Assembly: GCA_025965435.1 (NCBI GenBank)
Contig: JAOPWZ010000144.1
Location: 1 to 43,429, forward strand
Length of the DNA: 43,429 nucleotides
Source: Aeromicrobium sp.
GTDB lineage: Bacteria; Actinomycetota; Actinomycetes; Propionibacteriales; Nocardioidaceae
Direction: 5' to 3'
Shown here: positions 16,275 to 25,318 of the stretch, piece after piece
Position numbering within the stretch: position 1 is the first letter of the stretch
Layout: each line of letters starts with the position of its first letter
Notes under the pieces: generated by a model
Database searches by the model: none
The model's input: only the letters and a program-made list of their open reading frames with translations
Told to the model about the DNA's origin: nothing
Position numbers and translations under genes: made by a program

Positions 16275-17132
16275 ATGACCATCGCCTTCGTCAGCTCCTC
16301 GTCCGCCATCGCCATCGATCCCGACCTGCCACTCCTGCTCGAGGCCGCCGGCCGCCGCGACCTCCGGGCGGAGCTCGCGGTCTGGGACGACCCCGGCGTC
16401 GACTGGAGCTCGTACGACGCCGTCGTCGTGCGGTCGTGCTGGGACTACATCGGCCGGCGCGAGGAGTTCCTGCGCTGGGCGGCAACGGTGCCCCAGCTTC
16501 ACAACTCCGGTGCCATCCTGACGTGGAGCACCGACAAGACCTACCTGCAGCAGCTCGAGGCGTCAGGGATCCCCATCATCGAGACCCGCTGGGACGTGGC
16601 TCCCGGCGACGACCTCGGCGACCACGCCGAGTGGGTCGTCAAGCCCACGATCTCCGCCGGGTCGAGGGACACGGCGCGGTGGGAGACGGCCGAAGAGGCG
16701 TGGGAGCACAGCGCCGCCCTGGTCGCGGCGGGACGCACCTCGATGACCCAGCCCTACATCGCGTCCGTCGACGACGAGGGCGAGACCGCGATGCTCTACT
16801 TCTCCGGCACGTTCTCGCACGCGATCCGCAAGGGACCCCTGCTCGAACGGGGCGAAGGCGTGCGACAGGACCGCGACAGCCGCGAGACCATCTCGCCGCG
16901 CGTCCCGAGCCCGGAGCAGCGCGACCTGGCGGAGCGGACGATCGACGCGGCCCGCACCGCGATGGGCCTGCCCTCTGCTCCCCTGTACGCACGGGTCGAC
17001 CTGGTCACGGCGCCGAACGGGTCGCCGCTGGTCATCGAGCTCGAGCTGGCCGAGCCCAGCCTCTTCCTCCCCCAGTCGCACGGCGGCGAGGACCGGCTCA
17101 TCGATGCGGTGCTCGCTCGGATTGCCCCCTGA
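16275..17132 (+). CDS. ATP-grasp domain protein, DcsG / glutathione-synthetase-like
   Basis: A 285-residue ATP-grasp protein of the type related to cycloserine ligase DcsG and to glutathione-synthetase-like enzymes. Visible parts: SYDAVVVRSCWDYIGRREEF (the conserved R-S-x-WDY), TDKTYLQQLEASGIPIIETR (start of the ATP lid), WVVKPTISAGSRDT (ATP-binding Lys and glycine loop), and the C-terminal metal site LYARVDLVTAPNGSPLVIELELAEPS, where Asp and Glu-x-Glu normally hold Mg. The active site looks intact. It probably forms an amide or peptide bond; the substrates are unknown. No strong Shine-Dalgarno, and a -10 seven nt before the ATG, suggest a leaderless message. It is followed 24 nt later by an alpha/beta hydrolase gene. 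Confidence 0.75.
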   Translation: MTIAFVSSSSAIAIDPDLPLLLEAAGRRDLRAELAVWDDPGVDWSSYDAVVVRSCWDYIGRREEFLRWAATVPQLHNSGAILTWSTDKTYLQQLEASGIPIIETRWDVAPGDDLGDHAEWVVKPTISAGSRDTARWETAEEAWEHSAALVAAGRTSMTQPYIASVDDEGETAMLYFSGTFSHAIRKGPLLERGEGVRQDRDSRETISPRVPSPEQRDLAERTIDAARTAMGLPSAPLYARVDLVTAPNGSPLVIELELAEPSLFLPQSHGGEDRLIDAVLARIAP

Positions 17133-17144
17133 CCCACCTGCGTG

Positions 17145-17150
17145 GACAAT
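17145..17150 (+). promoter_or_regulatory. -10 hexamer (GACAAT) of the alpha/beta hydrolase gene
   Basis: GACAAT stands 6 nt before GTG 17157, the spacing expected for a leaderless transcript. It favours 17157 over the in-frame GTG at 17142. Confidence 0.4.
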
Positions 17151-17156
17151 CGGCGC

Positions 17157-18041
17157 GTGCCCTCTCCGACCGCTGCGCTCGTGCGTTACTACGACGTCAC
17201 GAGCGCCGACGGCACCCGCATCCGGGCGTGGACCAACGATGCACAGGGGCCCACGGTCCTGGTGTCCAACGGGTTGGGCACCAATCCGCACGCCTGGCCG
17301 TCACTCCTGCGGCCCGACTGCGGCGTGCACGTCATCGGGTGGAACCACCGGGGCACGGGCGGATCCGCCCGACCATCGGACGGTCGCATCGACCTTGACT
17401 CGTTCGTCGACGACGCCGTCGCGGTGCTGGACGACGCCGGGGTCGAGTCGGCCGTGGTCGCCGCCTGGTCGACCGGCGTGACGATCGCCTTCGAGCTGGC
17501 AGCCCGCCACCCCGAGCGGGTCACCGGCGTCCTCGCGGTCGCCGGCGTGCCGGGCAACACCCTCTCGACGATGCTGGCGCCCCTGCGCGTGCCGCCGCTC
17601 GTGGCCCGCCTCACGATGGTCGGTGTCGCCCGTTCGGCCACCGTCGCCGGGCACGCCCTCGCGCCGCTCACGCGACGCCTTCCGTGGACCAACACCACCG
17701 CCGGCCTCGTGCGTCGCCTCCGCATCATCGGCCCGTCGGCCGACACCGCCGCGCTGCGTCCGCTGCTCCAGGAGTTCTTCACGACCCATCCGGCCTGGTA
17801 CGCCAAGCTGGCGCTGAGTGTTGCCGACACCGCTCGGGTGTCGTTGAGCGAGGTCGACATGCCGGTCACCTTCGTCGCCGGCCGATCGGACGTGTTCACG
17901 GGAGCGCGCGCCATGCGTACCGCGGCGCAGCGCGTCAAGGGGTCGCGCTACCGCGAGCTGGACGCGACCCACTTCATCCCGGTCGAGTGCCCCGACCTCG
18001 TCCTCGACGAGCTCAAGGCCCTGCTCACCCGCGTGGGCTGA
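17157..18041 (+). CDS. Alpha/beta hydrolase
   Basis: A 294-residue alpha/beta-hydrolase-fold protein. The strand and oxyanion region are VLVSNGLGTNPHAW and VIGWNHRGTGGSARP; the nucleophile elbow is VVAAWSTGVTIAFELAA, with Ser in A-W-S-T-G, so the first Gly of GxSxG is Ala; the acid is in FVAGRSDVFTG and the His in LDATHFIPVECP. Closest in pattern to small esterases or aryl-ester lactonase-like enzymes; the substrate is unknown. I chose GTG 17157; GTG 17142 would add five residues. It ends 3 nt before the convergent DUF1540 gene. Confidence 0.78.
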   Translation: MPSPTAALVRYYDVTSADGTRIRAWTNDAQGPTVLVSNGLGTNPHAWPSLLRPDCGVHVIGWNHRGTGGSARPSDGRIDLDSFVDDAVAVLDDAGVESAVVAAWSTGVTIAFELAARHPERVTGVLAVAGVPGNTLSTMLAPLRVPPLVARLTMVGVARSATVAGHALAPLTRRLPWTNTTAGLVRRLRIIGPSADTAALRPLLQEFFTTHPAWYAKLALSVADTARVSLSEVDMPVTFVAGRSDVFTGARAMRTAAQRVKGSRYRELDATHFIPVECPDLVLDELKALLTRVG

Positions 18042-18044
18042 AGG

Positions 18045-18335
18045 TCAGACCGGGACGTAGGTGAGGCAGTCCGCCGCGTCCGCGCCGGGCCCGACCGTGA
18101 TCGAGCTGGCGCTGCACTCGAGGTTGTCGTTGTGCGCGCAGTCGATGCGATGGCAGGCGCCCACCTTGGCCAAGGTCTTGCTCAGGCCACCTTGCCCGCC
18201 GATGTCGATGAACGTGCCGCACGAGGCCTGTGCGCCTGAGACCGTGATGGCGCCGGCGTGGCAGGCGGCATCGCTGTTGTACGAACAGCCTTCGACGGAG
18301 CAGGTGTGGACCTCAGGAAGATCGATGACGGTCAT
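18045..18335 (-). CDS. DUF1540 protein with two Cys-rich repeats
   Basis: A 96-residue protein built of two DUF1540-like modules: CSVEGCSYNSDAACHAGAI (residues about 12-30) and CHRIDCAHNDNLECSASSI (about 60-78), each of form Cx3-4C-x-(Y/H)N-x5-Cx-A-x-x-I, with a further Cys after each. The cysteines probably bind metal or form a tight Cys-rich fold. A strong AGGAGG lies 8 nt before the ATG, so it is likely well expressed. A -10 candidate TACGGT lies at 18368-18373 on the minus strand. No function is established for the family. Confidence 0.85.
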   Translation of the reverse strand: MTVIDLPEVHTCSVEGCSYNSDAACHAGAITVSGAQASCGTFIDIGGQGGLSKTLAKVGACHRIDCAHNDNLECSASSITVGPGADAADCLTYVPV

Positions 18336-18439
18336 GGTGAAAAACCTCCTGTGTGGACGATCCTTCGACCGTAGACCCGCACCCCCCTGATCAGGACAGG
18401 CTCACGAAGGTGAGGCTGCGCACAGGACGGCAGGAGCGG

Positions 18440-20689
18440 TCAGCGACCGAGAACGCGTCGTGCCACGCCCCGGACGCCCCGCCCCGCAACCGGCGGTGGC
18501 GTCGACGAGCGCCGGCCCGCTCGGATCTCGGCGAGCCGCTCGGCGATCGCGCGGCCGGCCACCTCCGGGGAGTGCCGTGTCCGCAGGTCGTCCGCGGCCC
18601 GGTTGCCTCGCGCAGCCGCCTGGGACAGGTCCCCGAAGACCGTTCGCATCAGCCCGGCTGCCGCGTCGAGATCGGGGTCCGCCCACATGGCGCCCGGCGA
18701 GTACGGGCCGCTCCCCTCCGGGATGGCGATCGGCGAGTACGGAACCAGGAAGCTGTTCTCGTCGGTCATGAACTGCATGTTGCCGCCGTAGGCGGTGGCG
18801 ATGACCGGTTTGCCGAACGCCATCGCCTCCGCCATCGTGAGCCCGAGCCCCTCGGCGCGGTGCAACGAGATGTAGCAGTCGCACGCCGCCATGAGGGCGT
18901 CACGATCGCCGGCGTCGAGGTAGTCCTCGACGAGCAGGATGTCCGGGGAGTCGCCGACCCGCAGACGGAGGCGCTCGGCCTGCGCCGGGTTGCGATCGCC
19001 GCTGATCGACTTGATCACCAGCAGCGGACGCTCCCCCGGTGCGAAGGCCTGCTCGAAGGCGTCGACCAGCCCCCACGGGTTCTTGCGCTCCGCGATGCTG
19101 GCGTAGTCGAACGCGAACAGCAGGATCGGACGGTCGGGCAGCCCCATCCGCGTACGGGCTGCCGCCTGGTCGATCGCGGCTCCCGGCTGAGGGAGCGGTG
19201 GCGTGATGGTGCGCACCGGCACCGGCGAGTGCGGCTCGATCGCGGCCCGGACGTAGTCCGTCGCCACCCACACCTCGTCGAGGTGGCGGAATCCCTTGTG
19301 CTGGCCCGACGGGAAGTCCTCCGTCTCCCAGTACCACATCCCGATGCGGTACGAGCCCTTCGCGACCGCTGCGACCGACGCCACGACCGAGGGTGTCTCC
19401 TTCGCGTTGACGCACAGCAGGGTGACGTCGAACAGCTGGTCCGACGACGCCGAGCGGTAGGCCGCCGTCTGGCGGCTCCGCAGGTGCTTCGTCACGGCGA
19501 CGGTCGTGTGCGCGATGCCACCGGCATCGATCGCGCTGAGCATGAGGCGCGCCGACTCGCCGATGCCGAGCTCACCGCTGAGGTACCCGACGACGTTGAC
19601 ACCCTCGCTGCGCGGCCCCACCGTCGCGGCCTTCGGCGCCGGTGCGGTCTCCACCCCCGCCAGTCCCACCGACTGGGCCCAGTCGAGCAGCTCGGAGCTG
19701 CGCCCGGCGACCGCACTCGGGAAGGCCGCGCGAAGATCGGCCCGCGCGGCGTAGACCTCCGCGAGATACCGGCCGATGCCTCCGGCGGAGCCCGGCTCGG
19801 CGAGCCAGCCGCTCAGCTCTGCGGACTGCGCGGGGTCGAACACGTCGGGGATGCTCTCGTACGTCTGACCCGCGGCGAGCGCGGACGCGACCAGGTTTGC
19901 GAGGTGCGGCTGCACCGGGATCCCCACCGAGCTCACGCTCGCCGGCGGGACCTGGACCCCGACCTCGTCGACGAAGGCCTGCACGAGCCTGCGAAGGTCC
20001 GAGTCGTCACTCAGCCGGATCCGGGGGGTCGCCGTGGCGCGGGGATCGAGCAGCCACGGCGCCGCGACGTCGAGCGTCGACAGATCCACCGCCAGGGCGG
20101 ACCGGACGTCGGCGGACGCCGACCAAGCCGACACCAGACGGTCGTCGCGCACGACATGGTGCGGATGCCGGCCGAGCTCGACGTCGAGCCAGCGATCGGT
20201 CGCATCCGGTGCGAGCTGCTGCCACGCGTCGAGGAGCTCCACGGCGTCCCGGCTCACCGCGACCATCGCCGGGCTGTAGGAGCCGAGCTTCTCGGCGTCT
20301 GCCGGGCCGGGCCACCGTCCGTCGACCGCGACTCCCCCGCGGGCGAACACCACGACCTGGTGCGCCGCGGCCAGCTCGGCGAGCTCCACGGGGTCACGCA
20401 GCCACACGACGCCCGGTCGCACCGCGATGGCAACCGGCTCGGTGCTGAGAACATGACGCAGCAACGACGCGTGGGCCCAGCGCTCGAGCTTCTCGACGTC
20501 CAGCAGCACGCGGCGACCACTGACCTCGCGGGCGTCCAGACCGACGTCCTGGGGCGTGAGCACACGTTCAGCCCCGACGGGCTGGTAGCTGCCGTCGAGG
20601 TCGAGCACATGACACGCCCCCTGCGCCGACCGCGCAGTCGCTGCCACGCGTGTCGCGGTGGAACGGCTGCTGACCACAGTTGTCGGCAT
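18440..20689 (-). CDS. Large GT4-family glycosyltransferase with extra N-terminal region
   Basis: A 749-residue protein. The C-terminal half (from VNVVGYLSGELGIGESARLM, about residue 365) is a GT-B glycosyltransferase of group 1/GT4: GMWYWETEDFP, WVATDYVRAAIE, ILLFAFDYASIAERKNPWG, and the donor-site motif HRAEGLGLTMAEAMAFGKPV with its E-x7-E pair. The first about 330 residues are not a known domain to me; they include SYSPAMVAVSRDAVELLDAW and SGWLAEPGSAGGIGRYLAEV, and may bind the acceptor or be a degenerate second transferase. No signal peptide or membrane span is seen, so it should act in the cytoplasm. It is last of three minus-strand genes after the two GDP-mannose dehydratase-type genes, which suggests a GDP-deoxyhexose donor. 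Confidence 0.8.
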   Translation of the reverse strand: MPTTVVSSRSTATRVAATARSAQGACHVLDLDGSYQPVGAERVLTPQDVGLDAREVSGRRVLLDVEKLERWAHASLLRHVLSTEPVAIAVRPGVVWLRDPVELAELAAAHQVVVFARGGVAVDGRWPGPADAEKLGSYSPAMVAVSRDAVELLDAWQQLAPDATDRWLDVELGRHPHHVVRDDRLVSAWSASADVRSALAVDLSTLDVAAPWLLDPRATATPRIRLSDDSDLRRLVQAFVDEVGVQVPPASVSSVGIPVQPHLANLVASALAAGQTYESIPDVFDPAQSAELSGWLAEPGSAGGIGRYLAEVYAARADLRAAFPSAVAGRSSELLDWAQSVGLAGVETAPAPKAATVGPRSEGVNVVGYLSGELGIGESARLMLSAIDAGGIAHTTVAVTKHLRSRQTAAYRSASSDQLFDVTLLCVNAKETPSVVASVAAVAKGSYRIGMWYWETEDFPSGQHKGFRHLDEVWVATDYVRAAIEPHSPVPVRTITPPLPQPGAAIDQAAARTRMGLPDRPILLFAFDYASIAERKNPWGLVDAFEQAFAPGERPLLVIKSISGDRNPAQAERLRLRVGDSPDILLVEDYLDAGDRDALMAACDCYISLHRAEGLGLTMAEAMAFGKPVIATAYGGNMQFMTDENSFLVPYSPIAIPEGSGPYSPGAMWADPDLDAAAGLMRTVFGDLSQAAARGNRAADDLRTRHSPEVAGRAIAERLAEIRAGRRSSTPPPVAGRGVRGVARRVLGR

Positions 20690-20722
20690 CGAGAGGTCAC
20701 CCCTGTCGTCGAGAAAAGCGTC

Positions 20723-21701
20723 TCATGTCGAAAGCAGCGCCAGATCATGATCGACCATTCGCCCGACGACTTCCGCGAAGGGCACGGTCGGCTCCCACCC
20801 GAGCTCGCTGCGCGCCTTTCCTGGGTCGCCCACCATTGCGGTGGCGTCGACGGGACGGAAGAACTGCGGGTCCACCTCGACGTGATCGCGCCAGCTGTCA
20901 CCGATGCCGGCCCGGCGGAGCGCCGCCTCGGCGAACTCGGCCACAGTGTGGGTCTCGCCGGTCGCGATGACGAAGTCGCCCGGCGTCTCTGCACGAGCGG
21001 CCCGCACCATCGCGTCCACGTAGTCCGGGGCCCAGCCCCAGTCGCGGCTCGCGTCCAGATTGCCCAGGCGCATGACGCCGGTGCCCTCGGCACCGATCCG
21101 GGCGGCGGCCGACGTGATCTTCCGTGTCACGAACGTCTCCGGGCGACGGGGCGATTCGTGGTTGAACAGAATGCACGAGGAGGCAGCCAGTCCGCGGCCG
21201 CGGTAGATGTCCGTCATCTGATGGGCGTAGGCCTTGGCAGCACCGTACGGCGAGACAGGCCTGACGGTCGTCGACTCCGTCTGCGGAGACGTGTCGGCGT
21301 TTCCGAAGATCTCGGCGCTCGACGCCTGCACGACCGCGACCCGGCGCCCGGACGACTCCTGGGTCTGCCATGCCGCCTCCAGCACGGTCGCTGCTGCCAC
21401 GCCGCTCAGCTGAGCGGTGAGCACGGGATGCTCCCAGGAGAAGGCGACCGAGCTGATGCCGGCCAGGTTGTAGATCTCGTCAGGCTCGAGCTCTGTCACC
21501 AAGCCGGTGACCAGGTCCACATCGGCAAGATCGCCCTCGTGGAGGACGACGTCGGGCGATCGGTCGAGCAGCTCCTCGACAGCCGCGGAGTCACCGGGGC
21601 GCACCAGCCCGTGGACCGTGACACCTTCGGCGAGCAGCTGCTCGGCAAGGTACCCGCCGTCCTGGCCGGTGATCCCGGTGACGAATGCGACCCGGTTCGA
21701 C

Positions 21702-21721
<20 letters not shown>
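20723..21721 (-). CDS. GDP-mannose 4,6-dehydratase-like NAD-dependent epimerase/dehydratase
   Basis: A 332-residue extended SDR. The nucleotide motif is [20 protein letters not shown]; then [28 protein letters not shown] (Ser and Glu of the dehydratase site), [11 protein letters not shown] (YxxxK) and [16 protein letters not shown], which binds the GDP-sugar in GMD. These residues match a 4,6-dehydratase rather than the reductases (RMD, GMER) that normally act next, which lack this Glu. It is diverged from the GMD encoded just upstream. Starts at GTG 21721 and overlaps the gmd stop by 20 bp. It may be a second dehydratase of altered specificity or a reductase that kept the dehydratase signature. 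Confidence 0.8.
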
Positions 21722-22688
<967 letters not shown>

Positions 22689-22724
22689 GGATCCTCAAGA
22701 TCAGTCGAGTGATGAGCTCCCGCA

Positions 22725-22730
22725 AGCGTA
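22725..22730 (-). promoter_or_regulatory. -10 hexamer (TACGCT) of gmd
   Basis: On the minus strand TACGCT lies 36 nt before the gmd ATG, leaving a leader of about 30 nt with the GAGGA ribosome site. It belongs to the 102-nt divergent gap between gmd and the FkbM cassette. Confidence 0.45.
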
Positions 22731-22778
22731 ACGCCAGCAGGCGGCCTGTCGGGTGGAGGGGCGACCGCGCCTCGACAG

Positions 22779-22784
22779 TAAGGT
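22779..22784 (+). promoter_or_regulatory. -10 hexamer (TAAGGT) of the FkbM-GT-GT-FkbM cassette
   Basis: TAAGGT stands exactly 6 nt before the GTG start at 22791 and no Shine-Dalgarno is present, which indicates a leaderless transcript for the four-gene cassette. Confidence 0.55.
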
Positions 22785-22790
22785 GGCACC

Positions 22791-23747
22791 GTGTCTGCCA
22801 TCATCTCGAACGCACAAAACCGGGAAGACGTCATCCTGTGGAGGGCGCTTCAGCACGTCACCGCCGGACGCTACGTGGAAGTCGGGGCGAACCACCCAAC
22901 GATCGACTCCGTGAGTCGCGTGTTCTATGACCACGGGTGGAGCGGGGTCACGGTCGAGCCGGTCCCGTACCTCGCCGAGCTGCAGCGCGCGGAGCGCCCT
23001 CGCGACGTCCTGGTGCAGGCCGCCGTCTCGAGTGCCGACGCCGGCGAGATCGTCCTGCACGTCGTCCCCGGCACCGGCTTGTCCACCACCGTCGACACCG
23101 TCAGCGACCAGCATCTTCAAGCCGGCATCGAGCACGAGGACCTCGTGGTGCCGACGCTGAGTCTCAATGTCCTCCTGGCCCAGCAGGCCCTGAGCGGCAA
23201 GGACATTCACTTCCTTCTCGTTGACGTCGAGGGCGCCGAAGAGGATGTCCTGCGCGGCCTTGACCTGAACGTGTGGCGACCGTGGGTCCTGGTAGTGGAG
23301 GCGACTGCTCCCAACTCGACCACCCCGACCCACCACGCGTGGGAGCCAGACTTGCTGGCCCACCGGTACGAATTTTGCCTGTTCGACGGCCTGTCCCGCT
23401 ACTACGTGGCCGCTGAGAAGGCGGACGAGCTCAGGCGGGATCTGTCCTACCCCGCCTCGGTGTGGGACGACTACCAAACTGCAGCTGACGCGGCAACGCA
23501 GCGCGAGCGGGACGACCTGCGGGTGCAGACCACCGAGCTCGTCGGACAGCTCACGCACTGGCGCAGTCTTGCGCTGTCCAGCTGGGCCGACGCTGTGAGC
23601 CGTGACCTCAAACAACGCAAGGAGATTGCCCGGCAACGTGAGACGATCAAGCGGCTGCGGGGTGAGATCAGGAAGCTGCGCGCTTCCACGTCGTGGCGTG
23701 TCACTCGTCCGTTGCGCAAGGCGAGCACCATGGTCGGTCGCCGATGA
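22791..23747 (+). CDS. FkbM family methyltransferase with C-terminal coiled coil
   Basis: A 318-residue protein. The N-terminal two thirds form a SAM-dependent FkbM methyltransferase: GRYVEVGANHPTIDSVSRVF (SAM loop, residues about 27-46), GVTVEPVPYLAELQ (acidic end of strand 2) and LLVDVEGAEEDVLRGLDL (residues about 141-158). FkbM enzymes O-methylate sugars or other hydroxyls. From about residue 225 the chain is strongly charged and heptad-like, ending in EIRKLRASTSWRVTRPLRK; this S-x-SWR-x-T-x-PLR tail is seen at the ends of coiled-coil segments in glycan-assembly proteins. GTG start with a leaderless -10. It overlaps the next gene by ATGA (23744-23747), forming a coupled set with two GT4 genes and a second FkbM gene. 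Confidence 0.88.
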   Translation: MSAIISNAQNREDVILWRALQHVTAGRYVEVGANHPTIDSVSRVFYDHGWSGVTVEPVPYLAELQRAERPRDVLVQAAVSSADAGEIVLHVVPGTGLSTTVDTVSDQHLQAGIEHEDLVVPTLSLNVLLAQQALSGKDIHFLLVDVEGAEEDVLRGLDLNVWRPWVLVVEATAPNSTTPTHHAWEPDLLAHRYEFCLFDGLSRYYVAAEKADELRRDLSYPASVWDDYQTAADAATQRERDDLRVQTTELVGQLTHWRSLALSSWADAVSRDLKQRKEIARQRETIKRLRGEIRKLRASTSWRVTRPLRKASTMVGRR

Positions 23748-25318
23748 CCACCGACTCGAAGTCACGTCGTCAGCCGAGCCAGATCGCCCCCAGTGCCCTG
23801 TTGCTGCAGCTCGATCAGCGGCTGACCGCCGCCGCCGAAGTGCTGCTGGACCCGACGCAGACTCAGCACAGGACAGATCACCCGGGTGGCGCGTCCGCCC
23901 ATCTCCTTCCGCTGCTCATCAAGCTGTGTGCCGATCATGGGCGGCGCGACGCCCGGTGGCTCGTGCTCACGGCCACGTTCGGAGCTTTCCCCACCTCGCA
24001 GCAGGTCATCGAGTTCGGTCGGATGGTCGAGTTGACCGATCCCGTGCGCGCCGAGTCGAACTTGCTCAGCGAAGTCATCGACCAGCCGCGGCGCGGGCGT
24101 CTTGACCTGCCCATGCGGGTGGTGTCCGACGGAGTCGTGGTGGAGGTCAACTATTGCGCTCGCCACACCACGCACACCGGAATCCAGCGCACCGTCCGCG
24201 AGACGATGCCCCGCTGGGACGCCGCCCACGACGTGACGCCCGTCGCCTGGGCCGACCCTTGGTGCGCTTTCCAGAATCTGCACCCACAGGAGATGTCACG
24301 AGTGTTCGCACATGCCGACACCGTGTCCCGGGAGACGAGGCGTGCCTCGCGACGGTACGGCGACGCCGACGATGTGATTTCAGAGCCGGCCGCGTACGAG
24401 CCCGAGCTCATCGTCCCGTGGCGAAGCTCTGTCGTGCTGCCCGACGTCTTCAGCATGCACGCCAAGGACCAGCTCACGGGGCTGGCTCGGCACTCCGGCA
24501 ACACCGTCTCGATGATCGGATACGACCTCATTCCCCTGACGAGCCCTGAGACCCGCCCACTCGGGGAGGCCAACGGTACGGCGGCTTACCTGTCGATGCT
24601 CAAGCACGCGCATCGCGTCGCCGGGATCAGCCGTTCAGCGGTGGCCGAGTTCACCGGCTTCACCCGTTCCCTGCGCGCCCAAGGGCTGCCCGGTCCGGAG
24701 GTGAAGGAGATCAGGCTGGCGAGCGAGTCTCTGCGCGAGGGATCCCTCGGCGCGCCCACGACGGAACGATCCCGGCCCGTCATGCTGTGCCTCGGCGCGC
24801 AGGAGCCACACAAGAATCAGCGAGCCGCCCTGCACGCCGCCGAGCGTCTCTGGAACGAGGGACTCGACTTCGAGGTTCATCTGGTCGGCGGGCGCGGATG
24901 GTCCAATTCCGTGCTGAAGCCCGCCATCGATCGGCTCGTGTCGGCGGGCCGACCGCTTCACGACCTAGGACGCGTGACGGACGCCCAGCTGCTCGCCGAG
25001 ATGCGAGCGGCGGACTTCGTGTACTTCGCCTCGCTGCACGAGGGGTACGGGCTGCCCGTCGCGGAGGCCCTCGCCGCCGGCACACCGGTGATCACTTCCA
25101 ATTTCGGCAGCCAAGCGGAGATCGGCGAGTCCGGCGGCTGCCTGCTGATCGATCCGCGCAACGACGATGACATCGCCGCAGGCATTCGCACTCTTCTCAC
25201 GGACCCGTCGGAGTTGGCTCGCCTGCGCGCCGAGGCGGCGGCTCTGGATGCTCGGACCTGGGATGCGTACGCGTCCGATCTGTGGGACTTCGTGGCCCCA
25301 GCCGGAGCCGTCTCGTGA
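23744..25318 (+). CDS. GT4 family glycosyltransferase (first of a tandem pair)
   Basis: A 524-residue GT-B glycosyltransferase. The C-terminal half has MLCLGAQEPHKNQRAALHAA (start of the donor domain), HLVGGRGWSNSVLK, FASLHEGYGLPVAEALAAGT with the E-x7-E pair, and a typical C-terminal ARTWDAYASDLWDF. Residues about 125-145 (YCARHTTHTGIQRTVRETM) and the preceding about 100 residues form an N-terminal extension shared with the following gene, not a known domain to me. The frame is open 51 nt upstream, but the ATGA overlap with the FkbM gene fixes the start at 23744. Probably cytoplasmic; sugar donor and acceptor unknown. Confidence 0.88.
   Translation: MTTDSKSRRQPSQIAPSALLLQLDQRLTAAAEVLLDPTQTQHRTDHPGGASAHLLPLLIKLCADHGRRDARWLVLTATFGAFPTSQQVIEFGRMVELTDPVRAESNLLSEVIDQPRRGRLDLPMRVVSDGVVVEVNYCARHTTHTGIQRTVRETMPRWDAAHDVTPVAWADPWCAFQNLHPQEMSRVFAHADTVSRETRRASRRYGDADDVISEPAAYEPELIVPWRSSVVLPDVFSMHAKDQLTGLARHSGNTVSMIGYDLIPLTSPETRPLGEANGTAAYLSMLKHAHRVAGISRSAVAEFTGFTRSLRAQGLPGPEVKEIRLASESLREGSLGAPTTERSRPVMLCLGAQEPHKNQRAALHAAERLWNEGLDFEVHLVGGRGWSNSVLKPAIDRLVSAGRPLHDLGRVTDAQLLAEMRAADFVYFASLHEGYGLPVAEALAAGTPVITSNFGSQAEIGESGGCLLIDPRNDDDIAAGIRTLLTDPSELARLRAEAAALDARTWDAYASDLWDFVAPAGAVS

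Noticed and set aside
17133-17156. Start of the alpha/beta hydrolase at GTG 17142
   Set aside because: The GACAAT -10 would then lie inside the gene; 17157 has the usual leaderless spacing. Five residues are at stake, so this is not firm.
18386-18395. Palindrome CCTGATCAGG between the GT4 gene and the DUF1540 gene as a terminator
   Set aside because: Only ten bases with no loop or T tract; too short to support, and it sits near the likely DUF1540 promoter.
22689-22790. A small gene or RNA in the gmd/FkbM gap
   Set aside because: Only promoter elements are seen; no open frame with a ribosome site and no stable hairpin by eye.
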